A program made the translations under genes and the position numbers. The notes below the pieces were generated by a model. That model was not told where the DNA came from, did no database searches, and was given only the letters and a program-made list of their open reading frames with translations. DNA of 64,000 nucleotides from NCBI GenBank assembly GCA_003427395.1, contig BFEA01000833.1:286310-350309 (forward strand). The letters are read 5' to 3'. Positions 43,500 to 53,860 of the stretch are shown here, piece after piece. Numbering within the stretch: position 1 is the stretch's first letter; each line of letters begins with the position of its first letter. This DNA comes from Chara braunii. Lineage: Eukaryota; Streptophyta; Charophyceae; Charales; Characeae.

Positions 43500-44460
43500 G
43501 AACAACTTTTGCCTCAGGGTCACATCGAAATTCTTTACCAAATTTAAAATAAATTTTTAAACTAAAAAAAATAATTTTTATTTTTTTATTTCTTTTTGGG
43601 CCCGCGGGGCAAGTGGACCCGGGCCACTCTGGTAGCCTAGGTGCGAAATTCATTGAAAATTTCAAAAACAAACGATATAGGTCCACAGTGCGAACATCAA
43701 AAAAAGAAACAAGCCAAAGAAAATGGGAAAAAAAAAAACAAAAAAAAAAAACACTATAAAACCCTAATACAAAAGTATCGTCCGCATTCAAATGAAGTGT
43801 CCAGCGATGGGGAGGGAGGGTGACCTCCGAGAGCAAGTGCCTAGGGACTACCAGCTGAAATTTAAAGACTGGCTGACTATAGACCCCAGTTTCCCCATGC
43901 GTCCTGCCGAAGATTTCCCCGACCCGTTCCCTCCACACCCACGGGCCCTGGAAATATGCCTATAGCTGGCCACTAATTCCCCAACGTTATGAAGCAGCCA
44001 AAGTCCCGTTTTCCTTTTCCTCTTCCTTTTACTGTCTCTCTCCCTTTTCTTGCATCCCTGTCTAGGTAGTAGCCTGTCTCGCAGTCCCTCTGTTTGCCTT
44101 TTTTGAGATTCCCATTTTTTCTCTTTTTTCTTCTGTTCTCCTCCGCTCTGGTTAGCCTGTTAGTCTGTGTTCCAGCCTGATTAGGTGGCAGTCTGCTTTC
44201 TTCAGCGTTGCTCGGCCTACTTCAGTTTCAGTAATTTCTCGAGGGCATCCCTCTGCAAGCTCCAATACTCTGTTCTGAGGCAGTGTGGGTGTGTGGCAGC
44301 AAGGGGGTCGGTTAGAAAAGAGGTTCGAGGAGTGGCTTCTTTTGGGAAAGGGTGCAGGTAAGACAAGGGAGTCCCCACTGGTGCCCCCCAGTGGCCCCTC
44401 TCGGTCCCCTGACTAGGTACAAGGTTGGAGAGGGCCGATGACGACCATCTTGCTTCCACT
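43500..44460. other. AT-rich stretch, remnant of an AT-rich element
   Basis: No gene. CACTATAAAACCCT near 43750 also occurs at about 63410 in the insertion described there, suggesting a shared element family. Confidence 0.4.
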
Positions 44461-44466
44461 TTCACA

Positions 44467-44616
44467 CCTGCTCAGTCAATCCTCTGGTTTCCAGAGCAAT
44501 CAATGCTGGCAGGCTACCTCCATACATTATCCATTTTCCCTTTCTTAAAAAAGAAAAATACTCTACAGGCCTGCTCAGTCAATCCCCTGATTTGGAGGGC
44601 AATCAATGCTGGCAGG
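44467..44616. repeat. Dispersed duplication with A-rich tails
   Basis: A 47-bp phrase beginning CCTGCTCAGTCAATCC and ending CAATCAATGCTGGCAGG occurs at 44467-44513 and 44570-44616. Each copy is followed by an A-rich run. They may be short retroposon ends. Confidence 0.6.
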
Positions 44617-44787
44617 TCCCATCTTATAGGCAAAAAAAAAAAAAAAAGAGAAAACTACGGTGCAGTCAGGGTTACAGTTTGTAATTGCATTGGGAACTGC
44701 GTTTTAGCAGTTTAGTCAGGGCCCGAGTTTCAATTGCATTTGAAACTGCGTTTTAGCAGTTTGAAACTCGGGCTGGCTTTTTCTAGC

Positions 44788-45607
44788 NNNNNNNNNNNNN
44801 NNNNNNNNNNNNNNNNNNNNNNNNNNNNNNNNNNNNNNNNNNNNNNNNNNNNNNNNNNNNNNNNNNNNNNNNNNNNNNNNNNNNNNNNNNNNNNNNNNNN
44901 NNNNNNNNNNNNNNNNNNNNNNNNNNNNNNNNNNNNNNNNNNNNNNNNNNNNNNNNNNNNNNNNNNNNNNNNNNNNNNNNNNNNNNNNNNNNNNNNNNNN
45001 NNNNNNNNNNNNNNNNNNNNNNNNNNNNNNNNNNNNNNNNNNNNNNNNNNNNNNNNNNNNNNNNNNNNNNNNNNNNNNNNNNNNNNNNNNNNNNNNNNNN
45101 NNNNNNNNNNNNNNNNNNNNNNNNNNNNNNNNNNNNNNNNNNNNNNNNNNNNNNNNNNNNNNNNNNNNNNNNNNNNNNNNNNNNNNNNNNNNNNNNNNNN
45201 NNNNNNNNNNNNNNNNNNNNNNNNNNNNNNNNNNNNNNNNNNNNNNNNNNNNNNNNNNNNNNNNNNNNNNNNNNNNNNNNNNNNNNNNNNNNNNNNNNNN
45301 NNNNNNNNNNNNNNNNNNNNNNNNNNNNNNNNNNNNNNNNNNNNNNNNNNNNNNNNNNNNNNNNNNNNNNNNNNNNNNNNNNNNNNNNNNNNNNNNNNNN
45401 NNNNNNNNNNNNNNNNNNNNNNNNNNNNNNNNNNNNNNNNNNNNNNNNNNNNNNNNNNNNNNNNNNNNNNNNNNNNNNNNNNNNNNNNNNNNNNNNNNNN
45501 NNNNNNNNNNNNNNNNNNNNNNNNNNNNNNNNNNNNNNNNNNNNNNNNNNNNNNNNNNNNNNNNNNNNNNNNNNNNNNNNNNNNNNNNNNNNNNNNNNNN
45601 NNNNNNN
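44788..45607. other. Assembly gap (820 N)
   Basis: A run of 820 N between two halves of the long-TIR element, followed by 26 A bases. Confidence 0.99.
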
Positions 45608-45633
45608 AAAAAAAAAAAAAAAAAAAAAAAAAA

Positions 45634-45837
45634 GGCCCTCACCTCAGCAGTGCTTTGAGGAATGTATCTGGCCAGGAAGTGAGGAACATGAAACAGGTCG
45701 TTTTCCTTTTTTGTTTCTTGTGTGAGGTCCTTGTAGCGCGCTGCCAGCCAGGCAGGGCGGATTCCACGCGAGGCAGCTAACTGCCTCGCTTCATTCAGTT
45801 CCAGACAAACACAGTAGCATCCTGTATAGGGCCGCAA
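45634..45837 (-). other. Possible coding fragment inside the long-TIR element
   Basis: From ATG 45837 about 67 codons of normal composition precede an A/T run and the gap, including LNEARQLAASRG and FLARYIPQS. It might be the start of the element's own protein. Nothing recognised. Confidence 0.3.
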
Positions 45838-46029
45838 TCACAGCATAAGGGATGTGGATGTTGTTTTTTTATTTATTATTATTATCTGCTGTTCGTGGAT
45901 AGACGAGGGCCCTGACTGAACTGCGCAGCCCGAGTTTCAACTGCAATTGAAACCCGGGCCCTGACTAAACTGCTAAATCGCAGTTTCAAATGCAATTACA
46001 AACTGCTTTCGTGACTGCGCCATAGTTAC

Positions 46030-46250
46030 CCCCCCAAAAAAAAAGCCCAGCGAATTCAACGAAATGCCCACTTTTTCATTATTGATCCAAACATGTAAAA
46101 ACTCGAGACATGGCGTACCCTAAAGCACATATATGTCACACAAAAAGCAAAACAAGGAAAAAAAACATAAAAATCAGCATAATGTGACAGTTTTGGTGCA
46201 AAACCCGCCGATGATAACACCCCTGGTTAACCACATGTGGAGATCACACG
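46030..46250. repeat. AT-rich element remnant
   Basis: TTATTG.TCC.AA and ACCCTAA.GCACATA phrases in this stretch recur in the same order at 63490-63545 within the insertion in the RT pseudogene. Confidence 0.4.
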
Positions 46251-46299
46251 GGATCCCCCAAGAGACCAACCGGCAGCAGACGAGCCAGAACCTGTTGAG

Positions 46300-48400
46300 C
46301 ATTGTCCTCAACTGTTTTCAACTTTCCAGGCCCCAGCCAAAAAGGGGGGAGGGCTCAATGGCCAACGATGACATCATGCCCGCGTCCAACACCTCCAATG
46401 CTGGCGGAGAGATGGAAACCTCCCACCCCCACTGTATGTAGCACAGGAAGGAGGGCTGGCCGCCGAGGAGCACCCTCGACCAACCTACTCACAGTAGGAC
46501 ACCAGGGGCTCTGAGCAAGCTGCAACATTAGGAGCAAAACAACAACATGCAAGAGGAGAGGGGGGGGCACATGGAAAAACAAGCGGAACAGACAACGAAG
46601 GACCCAAACAACCCCCCCTAACGCTAACAGACATAATTCTGCAGCAAAGAGAAGGGACTGAGGACCAGGCCCAGTCGGGGCAGACCGAGTCAGAGGCAGC
46701 ACAAACAAGCCAGGTGGTCATTGCCCCACCGGCACCCTCAGCGGAGCAGAGTGCACAGGTAAAATTGTGCCTCCCCCCTATAGACGAACAACCACTCAAA
46801 CAACAGCCCCCCCCCCCCTTCCGACCCCCTATACTCCGAGCTAACCGGCAAAAGACAAAAAAAACTCACATATCTGTTAAACACAGGCCGAAGCACACAG
46901 CCCCTGAAAGAAAAAGGGATCGCCATTGTCCCAGTGAGGTGTAGGGAAGGAAAATGGCAGGTGGGCCTCTCAGAGCCCCCCAATGCAACGCACGGGAAGG
47001 TCATCCTGAAGGGTTGGTCCTCCTGTTTCCTTGACAACTCACTCCTTAATTGAGGTATAGTGGGGGACTCCTTCCTGGCGATTGATATAGAACGGTTCAT
47101 CCAAGACCAACTTCCAGCAGGCGCTGCGGCCAGCATGACCCTCGCCCACGGCTCCCAAACACTGGTTCCAAGGGACGTGTTCGTTCGGCATGATTCGGTT
47201 CGTAAGGACGGGATCCACTGGTGTTCACACAACACCCTGTGGGGCAGGGGGTGCTAAGTTGCTAACCCTCCTTTATAAAAATGGGGAAGAAAACAATATT
47301 CACAACTTTTGGCCTATCATACTCCTGGCTGTGGTCTACAAAAGGGTGGCGAAGGGACTTCCAAACCCCGGACGAAGATGATTGAAAATATCATCCACTC
47401 GGCCTAGATAAGGTTTCTTAAAGGAAGTAACATCCAAGATAACATTCTATAGATCAACCAACTAATTACGCTCGTCCAGCGGACCTATCTCTCATGGTGG
47501 AGGCATTCCAAAAACAACTTGTCAGAAATCCAACACATGAAGGATCACTTCTGCATTTCGTAAGGCATGAGGATCAATTGGGGAAACAAAACCCTAGGAT
47601 GATGGATCCACCACCAAGGAGTTAGGGGCCCAAAGCACCCTAAACTTGAATGGCTTTCAATGGGGGGTCCCATCCAGGTTTTGGGCATCTCCTGACAGAA
47701 GAAGGCAGACCAACAACAAATAACGACTGGATAGCCCAACCGACCCTGGAGAAACTGACCCTGCAGAAGGACAAAACACACTTCCCTCCTCGGCCGCACA
47801 TTAATCATCAACAATATGGTCTTGGCTTCCCTATGGTATAAATCAGCAATCTGGGTACTAGATAAGAACGTCCTTTGATCCCTGCAACGCCAAGTTGCAG
47901 CCTGTTTATCGCGAGGCAACAACGAACATGGCAAGGTAATCAGTCGGATGGCATCTCAATCTGTGATCCAACCTAAGCCCCAAGGAGGTTTGGACATCAT
48001 TGACCCAGCCCACAAACCCCATGGACAGCACTACCCTGGAGCAGATCGGTTGATTAGCACCCACGGGCCCACCAGGTACTGTCCCTGTGATGTGACTGGA
48101 GAATCAGTCAGACTCTTGGCTAATACCGAGGGGACAGGTGCATCCACATGGCCACTCGCAGACTCTAATTGTCAGGCAGCATGAGCAGATCTATGCAAAG
48201 ACCCCTTCTGGGTCTTCTGACCAAATCTTCTCAAAATATGGTGCAGACTGCCCCTGCCAGACAAAACCCCTTCCAGAAGGTGCCACTGGGAAGAGGTGTG
48301 TCAGCAACCACGTTTCCACAACTTATGGATTGCTGGTTCAAACATGAGGGTGCTGCACTTCATGGACCCCCCCTAGAGCGGATGGATTAAAAGAAAAATC
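46300..48400 (+). mobile_element. LINE-C, fragment without endonuclease
   Basis: At 46906-47050 GIAIVPVRCREGKW...ILKGW matches the ORF1 C-terminal segment of LINE-A. At 47242-47381 the LLTLLYKNGE..NIHNF.PIILLAVVYK block matches RT. At 47793-47866 GRTLIINN..LASLWYKSAIW and at 47948-48010 SVIQPK..GGLDIIDPA match the post-RT region of LINE-A and LINE-B. Endonuclease and RT motifs A-C are missing or unreadable. It is a heavily deleted relative of the other two LINEs. Confidence 0.75.
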
Positions 48401-49620
48401 CTAAGAGTGGAGGAAATCTGGGATTGGGAGGCGAATGACTGGTTCCCCCAATCAGATATCAAAGCCCGATTATAGTATTGCCACCATCCAGCCTCCACAT
48501 TTAAAAACTTGATTAACATGATCCCTCTGGACTGGTCCACATTTTGTGTAAGGGTCCGACCCTTCAGGAAAGTGATAGGACAACCATTGGGGACCAACCC
48601 CACATAATTGGTCACATGCTGGACAGACATCCAGAAGGGGAGCTCTTACTGAACTTGTTTAGACTTGGGCACAATAATACCATATACAAACTCCAAACGG
48701 AGGAAACATGGTGGTTTCAAAGTGTTGAGTTGTTCAGTTTGATGATCGGCACCTGGCTTTTAGAGTCTGGCGACTCAGTGGCGAGTTGTTATACAATTGG
48801 GGCAGTGATTTTGGATGAGTAACAGGCAGGCTTTGTATCAAAAGGCCTTTAGTCTCTTTAGGCAGCCCCTCTTACACTATATGGTCAACTCGCCATCCAA
48901 AAGCATGATTGTTGAGGGTCCTATGTGTGTGCACTCATCCGCCTTGAGGTGAACAAGAAGGAGGTATGCCAATCTGCTGATGATAAGAAGACGTACCCCT
49001 CGCAACCATTCCATGGCAAGCACATAACGAGATTGAGCATGACTGACTCAGACTGAGTAAAAGGAGGACTTTGTTTCTGACAAGGATCGGGACTAAGGAT
49101 TCTTCACTCTTGGGACTGCACTCGATCGAGAGGGATCCTTCAAGGCTAATTGTGTCAAGGAGCAAGAGGATGCACAACTCGATGCGCTGAAGAAATTTGC
49201 AATCACCAACAAAGGAGCTAGTACTGGCACCACATTCAGCAAAATGGCCAAACCCATCGGATTTCCCCAAGAGGCACCGACTCCCACACACCCATAATCT
49301 TGTGGGCAAATACTAGATACTCGCTGTAGGAGGATTCTCGGTAATTAAATTCATATACGTGCCTATTTACGACACATGCAGGCGGCGCTTACGGTCATGG
49401 TTCCCATGTAATGATTACAAGGGGATGACACCACTATCGGATATTGACTGATATCACAGTGGATAGTGCGCTAAAAGTCTGAATTATAAGGGGACTTGCA
49501 GCGGGGGCACATTCTTCCTTAGCAGTATGACTAGATCATTGCATCACCAACGGGTTCACAGACAGGGAGAGTCAATTCTCCTCTTCAGAGGAGCTATGCG
49601 CTAGATGGCACTCAAACAAC
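48400..49620. other. No recognisable gene
   Basis: Several frames of 70-125 codons exist, but none has motifs. Part may be unreadable LINE-C 3' sequence. Confidence 0.4.
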
Positions 49621-49626
49621 TTCTTC

Positions 49627-49803
49627 TTTTTTTTTTTTTTTTTTTTTTTTTGGACAAATGCTCCAGTCTATTCGTGGGGAGCAGCACGTGCTGGGAACCG
49701 GGTCAAGCGTCCCATATAGAGTTGCGCAAGTCATTTGAGATACCGGGGCCACTACCCGGCTTCGGCTGAGAATCAATCTGAGAACTATTAAAGAAATTCA
49801 AGA
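49627..49803 (-). mobile_element. A-tailed retroposon, minus strand
   Basis: A T run (49627-49651) precedes GGACAAATGCTCCAGTCTATTCGTGGGGAGCA and CAGCACGTGCTGGGAACCGGG, the inverse of the neighbouring element. It reads as a LINE-type 3' end with A tail on the minus strand. Confidence 0.75.
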
Positions 49804-49820
49804 GAATTAAAGGAGAGGTT

Positions 49821-50030
49821 AGCAGCTATCAGGTGTTTCTCTAAATTTTCCTGAACCATAGTTCTCAGACTGTTCTTCGCCGGAGCCAGGTAATGGCCTT
49901 GGCACTTTAAATCATTTGTATATTTCTTTATGGGACGCCGGGCCCGGTTCCCAGCACGTGTTGCTCCCCACGAATAGACTGGAGCATTTGTCCCAAAAAA
50001 AAAGAAAAAAAAAGAAAAAAAAAGAAAAAG
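49821..50030 (+). mobile_element. A-tailed retroposon with 17-bp target duplication
   Basis: GAATTAAAGGAGAGGTT stands at 49804-49820 and again at 50031-50047, flanking a 210-bp unit that ends in an A-rich tail (49995-50029). Its last 90 bp share GGGCCCGGTTCCCAGCACGTG and CGAATAGACTGG with the LINE 3'-end motif. It is a 5'-truncated LINE or LINE-tailed SINE. Confidence 0.88.
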
Positions 50031-50049
50031 GAATTAAAGGAGAGGTTGA

Positions 50050-51830
50050 AAAACTATGAATGACTACTCACCTCTTTTCGAATGCTCAGAACCCCTGGAC
50101 TCCCAAACAAAACTCTCTAAAACTGTCCAACACTGTCTTATTCCCTGTCGAGCTCTCCCAGGCCTCACACCCCCACCCGGCTAGGTTACAGAGCAACACG
50201 ACTCGCCCCAGCTCCGGCCAGCGTCGTCCCAACAGCTACCCTTGGTTGTCCCTTGGAATGCCCACCCCAAAGCATCCCCAGATCTCTCTACCAGGCCTCT
50301 CGCTCCTGCAATCAGCAGGTTACAGGGCAACACCCCAGCACCGGCCAGCGTCGTTCTGGCATCGAACAACCACAGATCAATGAACGTATCAGTATCAAAC
50401 AGCCTAAAGCGAGTTGCTAGAAGTCCCAGAATCTTAAAACATTCTCCTTTTTTTTTAACAAAAATCAATGCTATTTGAGGTAAATTTGGAAGACTATCCA
50501 CCAGTGAAAATCCCAGCAATTGTCTTCAAACACTGTAGGGCGCCACAGGGTCCTAACACCCTCGAAGTCCTCAAATGTTGTCTTATTCCCTACCAAGCTC
50601 TACCAAGCCTCTCAACCCCACTATAGGTTACAGGGCAAGGCAACCCTTGATTGTCCCGTGAAACGGCCCCCCTAGGCATTCCCAGATCTCTTTACCAGGC
50701 CTCAAGCTCCTGCTGTGAACAAGGTACAGGGTCAACCCCCCAGCACCGGCCAGCGTTGTTCTGGCATCAAACAACTGCAGGTCCATGAATAAAACAACAT
50801 CAAAAATCGCCTCAAGGAATTTGCAAGGAGTCCCAAGAGCCTAAAAGTGTTCTACCACAACCACCGAGAACAATCACAACCTCTAGAGGATAGCCCTGTC
50901 CGAACACGTCACCCGTTTTTTTTTTTTTTTTTTAACGAGATAAAACATGAGTGACATACAACAAATTGAAAGCAAAAAATCCGAACCGAAACCACCGACT
51001 AGCAAACTTCCCACGCAACAACTGGAAAAAAACAAAGTCCCCGTGATCAGTCCTCGAACCGAAACGCGGCTGGTCTCATAACCCCCTATGCTAGGGTTAC
51101 AGGGCACCACCATGCCCCATTACCGACCAGCCTGGTATAGACGGCAAGGAGTGCCTTCCTCCCTCAACAACTCCCATTAGCCGCACGCCCCTAGGTGATA
51201 GGGATAAAACCCCAGCAACGGCTGCGTCGAACGTGGTGGTTCTGCCTTCCTCCCTCGACAGAGTTCCCCAAGCCTCACGCTCCCCCAGGTTATAGAGCAA
51301 CGCTCCAACACCGGTCTACGTTGTCCCAACCACGTCCTTCTGACCTACTGACGAAGACTAAGGCCCTTCCCCTGTTACACCCCCCTACGAACTTCTCACC
51401 CGTCTGTGCGAATAATCTGCTTCCTTTAATCGTATGTTCTTTTACTAAAAAATACCTAATTGACGATTTGCATAAAAGTTTAAGGAGACTATAACAACTC
51501 TACTCAAGCTCGCCAACGCAATTATATTTTTTGCCCGAGTCTGCTCAGCCACACACCCCCACCGCTAGGTTACAGGGCAACACAACTCACCCCAACTCCG
51601 ACCGACATCCTCCAAGCAGCAACCCTTGATTATTCTGTGAGATGCCCGCCCCTAAGCATCCCCAATTTCTCTACCAGGCCTCATGCTCCAGCTTCGCAGG
51701 TTACAGGGCAACACCCCAGCACCAACCAGCGTCATTCTAGCAGCAAAAAAAACGCCGATCCACAATTATGACATAAACAAGCACACCTAAGAAAATTTGC
51801 TAACAGTCTCCAATGAGAGAAGCCTTATCA
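50050..51830. repeat. Degenerate tandem repeat of about 414 bp
   Basis: Units start near 50243, 50657 and 51625, with a partial unit at about 51075-51320. Each contains CCCCAGATCTCT-TACCAGGCCTC, then GGTTACAGGGCAACACCCCAG, then CACCGGCCAGCGTCGTTCTG. The array resembles old satellite DNA. The open frames in it are chance. Confidence 0.75.
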
Positions 51831-52540
51831 GAAAACACCAATTGGAACATGGAAAATCACGTCAAAGTTTGAAAGTTTTAAACAAAATCATCAAAGTAAC
51901 CAGATCATTAGATTAGGCAGAATTCATCACGAATCATTGACAAATTAGAAAATTGAATCATGACAAATTAGAAAATTAAATCATGACAATTTAGAAAATC
52001 GATCTACGACGAAATTTAGATAACCTGTATGAACTGTTTTTAGCATTTATGAATATGATATCCAAATAGGAGTTTCAATAGGTTTTTTGAAAATCAACAT
52101 CAGAGTACACTTATGAATTTCCTGCTAGCAAGTATACAAATTTTACGAATTAGAACACCCGACTAGAATTGTTCTTTGGGAATTTGAGACAGAAAGTAGG
52201 TCATAAAATTTACCAGATGTTGTAATCTGAAGACTAATTTAGATGGTTATATGAGTACAAAACAAAATAGTCAATTGTAAACTTTGACCATCAATTTATG
52301 AAAAAAAAGAAATTACGAATTGAAAATCAGACAAAAATCAGATTTACAGATCATCCGTCGGATGTCGAGATCGGAAAATATTAGGAAATATCAAACTAGC
52401 AATGAGACATCCCTAACCATCAAATCATCTAACGGAGTAGTACTTTAGGGTTAAATTCTTAAAAATGTTGCACTCAGAGCTTCCGTCGCTACGTGATGCC
52501 GCCTTGAACTTTACCTGAAATCATCAATCAATGCAGACCA
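51831..52540. other. AT-rich non-coding stretch
   Basis: No gene. Three short copies of GACAAATTAGAAAATTGAATCAT-type sequence lie at about 51935-52010. Confidence 0.5.
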
Positions 52541-53860
52541 TCACGCACCGCTCCGCTCCCGCAGTCCCCTTATCCAGCTGCCTGACCGTTGCCCAGGCCA
52601 AACTAAGCTCATGCCTCTTCCTATAGAAGGAGTCGCTCTTCCTCCCCACAGTCGGTGATAGTAAAGCCTTACGGCAAAGTGCACCAACCAGAAGAGATTA
52701 TTGGGACGCCCCCGCCTCCCTTTTACTCCCCGAGCGCGGTTATGTTGTGAATGACCATGTGAAGCCTGCCAACACAGCTTCACAAAGAATTTAATCCAGA
52801 TCCAACGACCCATAACAGCAAAGAATCGGAGAAGCGAGAGATAGAGATTAAACACAGAGGGCAGAAGGAGTGGCGTTATAACCCTATGCCACATGGCACC
52901 CCCCCCCACATACACGACTACTCAAACGACACACCCCTCAAACCACACGCCCCTCCTGCATCCACATTCACGGAAGTCTCTAAGAAGCGTCATCGCCACA
53001 NAAAATATTGACCCGCCATGCCCTCGTGAAAGCACCATCGCAGCTTCGCGTCTCAACGCGCGTTGGTGCACATGTCATTTCGGCCCGGGCGGGCGCAACG
53101 CTCCCGGTAGCGTTGCGCCGCCTGTTCATCAGCTGCCACCTTGGCAGTGGTGAAATTAGGCGCGCTCAAACAGCTTCACACCCCTGTAAAAACAATTCTA
53201 CATGCCCAACGGGTCAATCAACACAGGGTACTACTAAGTAGGTCAGGAATCGTAGATGGAGAATCCTCACCACCGAAGAAAGAAAGGAACAATGCAGTGT
53301 CATTCCTTTTCCCCCTCCCTCACCCCAATTTACCCCAACTGCCTTATATCCATGAAATCATCGTCCGCAGGTCTCGCTTCAACAAGGGCTGCCAAAACAG
53401 GTCACATCAGCAGAGCTCGACAATTGTGTGATGAATATTACGCCTTGAGGCAGGATGGTACGAAGATGGGTCAAACTCGAGCAGTAGGACAAGCACAAGG
53501 GCAGGGGGAAGACGGGGGGTTATAGAATGATCAATCAAAAAGGGAAACGCAATAGGGGGAAGAGGAAACATGGGTAGGGAAAGGAGGGACAATTGTTCAG
53601 TCATCGCAGTGCAAAAAGCCATCCACATCTTCTCCTTTATCAGGAGTTGGACAGCAAAAAGTTGGACAACAAAAATAATATAACAATGCTCAGTCACAAG
53701 CGCTTATCAAACAAGTACATTAGAGATAAGAAGAAAGGACCCACAAATACAATCCCTACACATTCCTCTTAGCAGTCTTCCTTCCGTTCGAGCCTTTTTT
53801 CTTTCCAAATTCATCACTCCCTCTGAGAACAAAGTAATTATTTCAGGGGGAAAGCAAACA
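52541..53860. other. No supported gene
   Basis: A 124-codon minus frame (52915-52541) is hydrophobic and Arg-rich without motifs. There is a single N at 53001. Confidence 0.4.
53092..53119. repeat. GC-rich hairpin, 11-bp stem
   Basis: GGCGCAACGCT and its exact reverse complement are separated by CCCGGT. Confidence 0.9.

Larger units (their letters stand above)
44653..46027. mobile_element. Long-TIR element interrupted by a gap
   Basis: About 125 bp at 44653-44780 reappears inverted at 45905-46027 (AACTA.GG.GCAGTCA, then CAGTTTGTAATTGCAT, then GCAGTTTAGTCAGGGCCC). The left arm contains its own palindrome (GCCCGAGTTTCAA...TTGAAACTCGGGC). The 820-bp N gap lies inside. Long TIRs suggest a Mutator-like or foldback DNA transposon. 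No transposase is visible. Confidence 0.65.

Noticed and set aside
44716-45837. Frames of about 350 codons across the gap
   Set aside because: Most of their length is N bases.
52541-52915. 124-codon minus-strand frame
   Set aside because: It lacks motifs and neighbours. Arg/Trp-rich composition is consistent with chance in this sequence.
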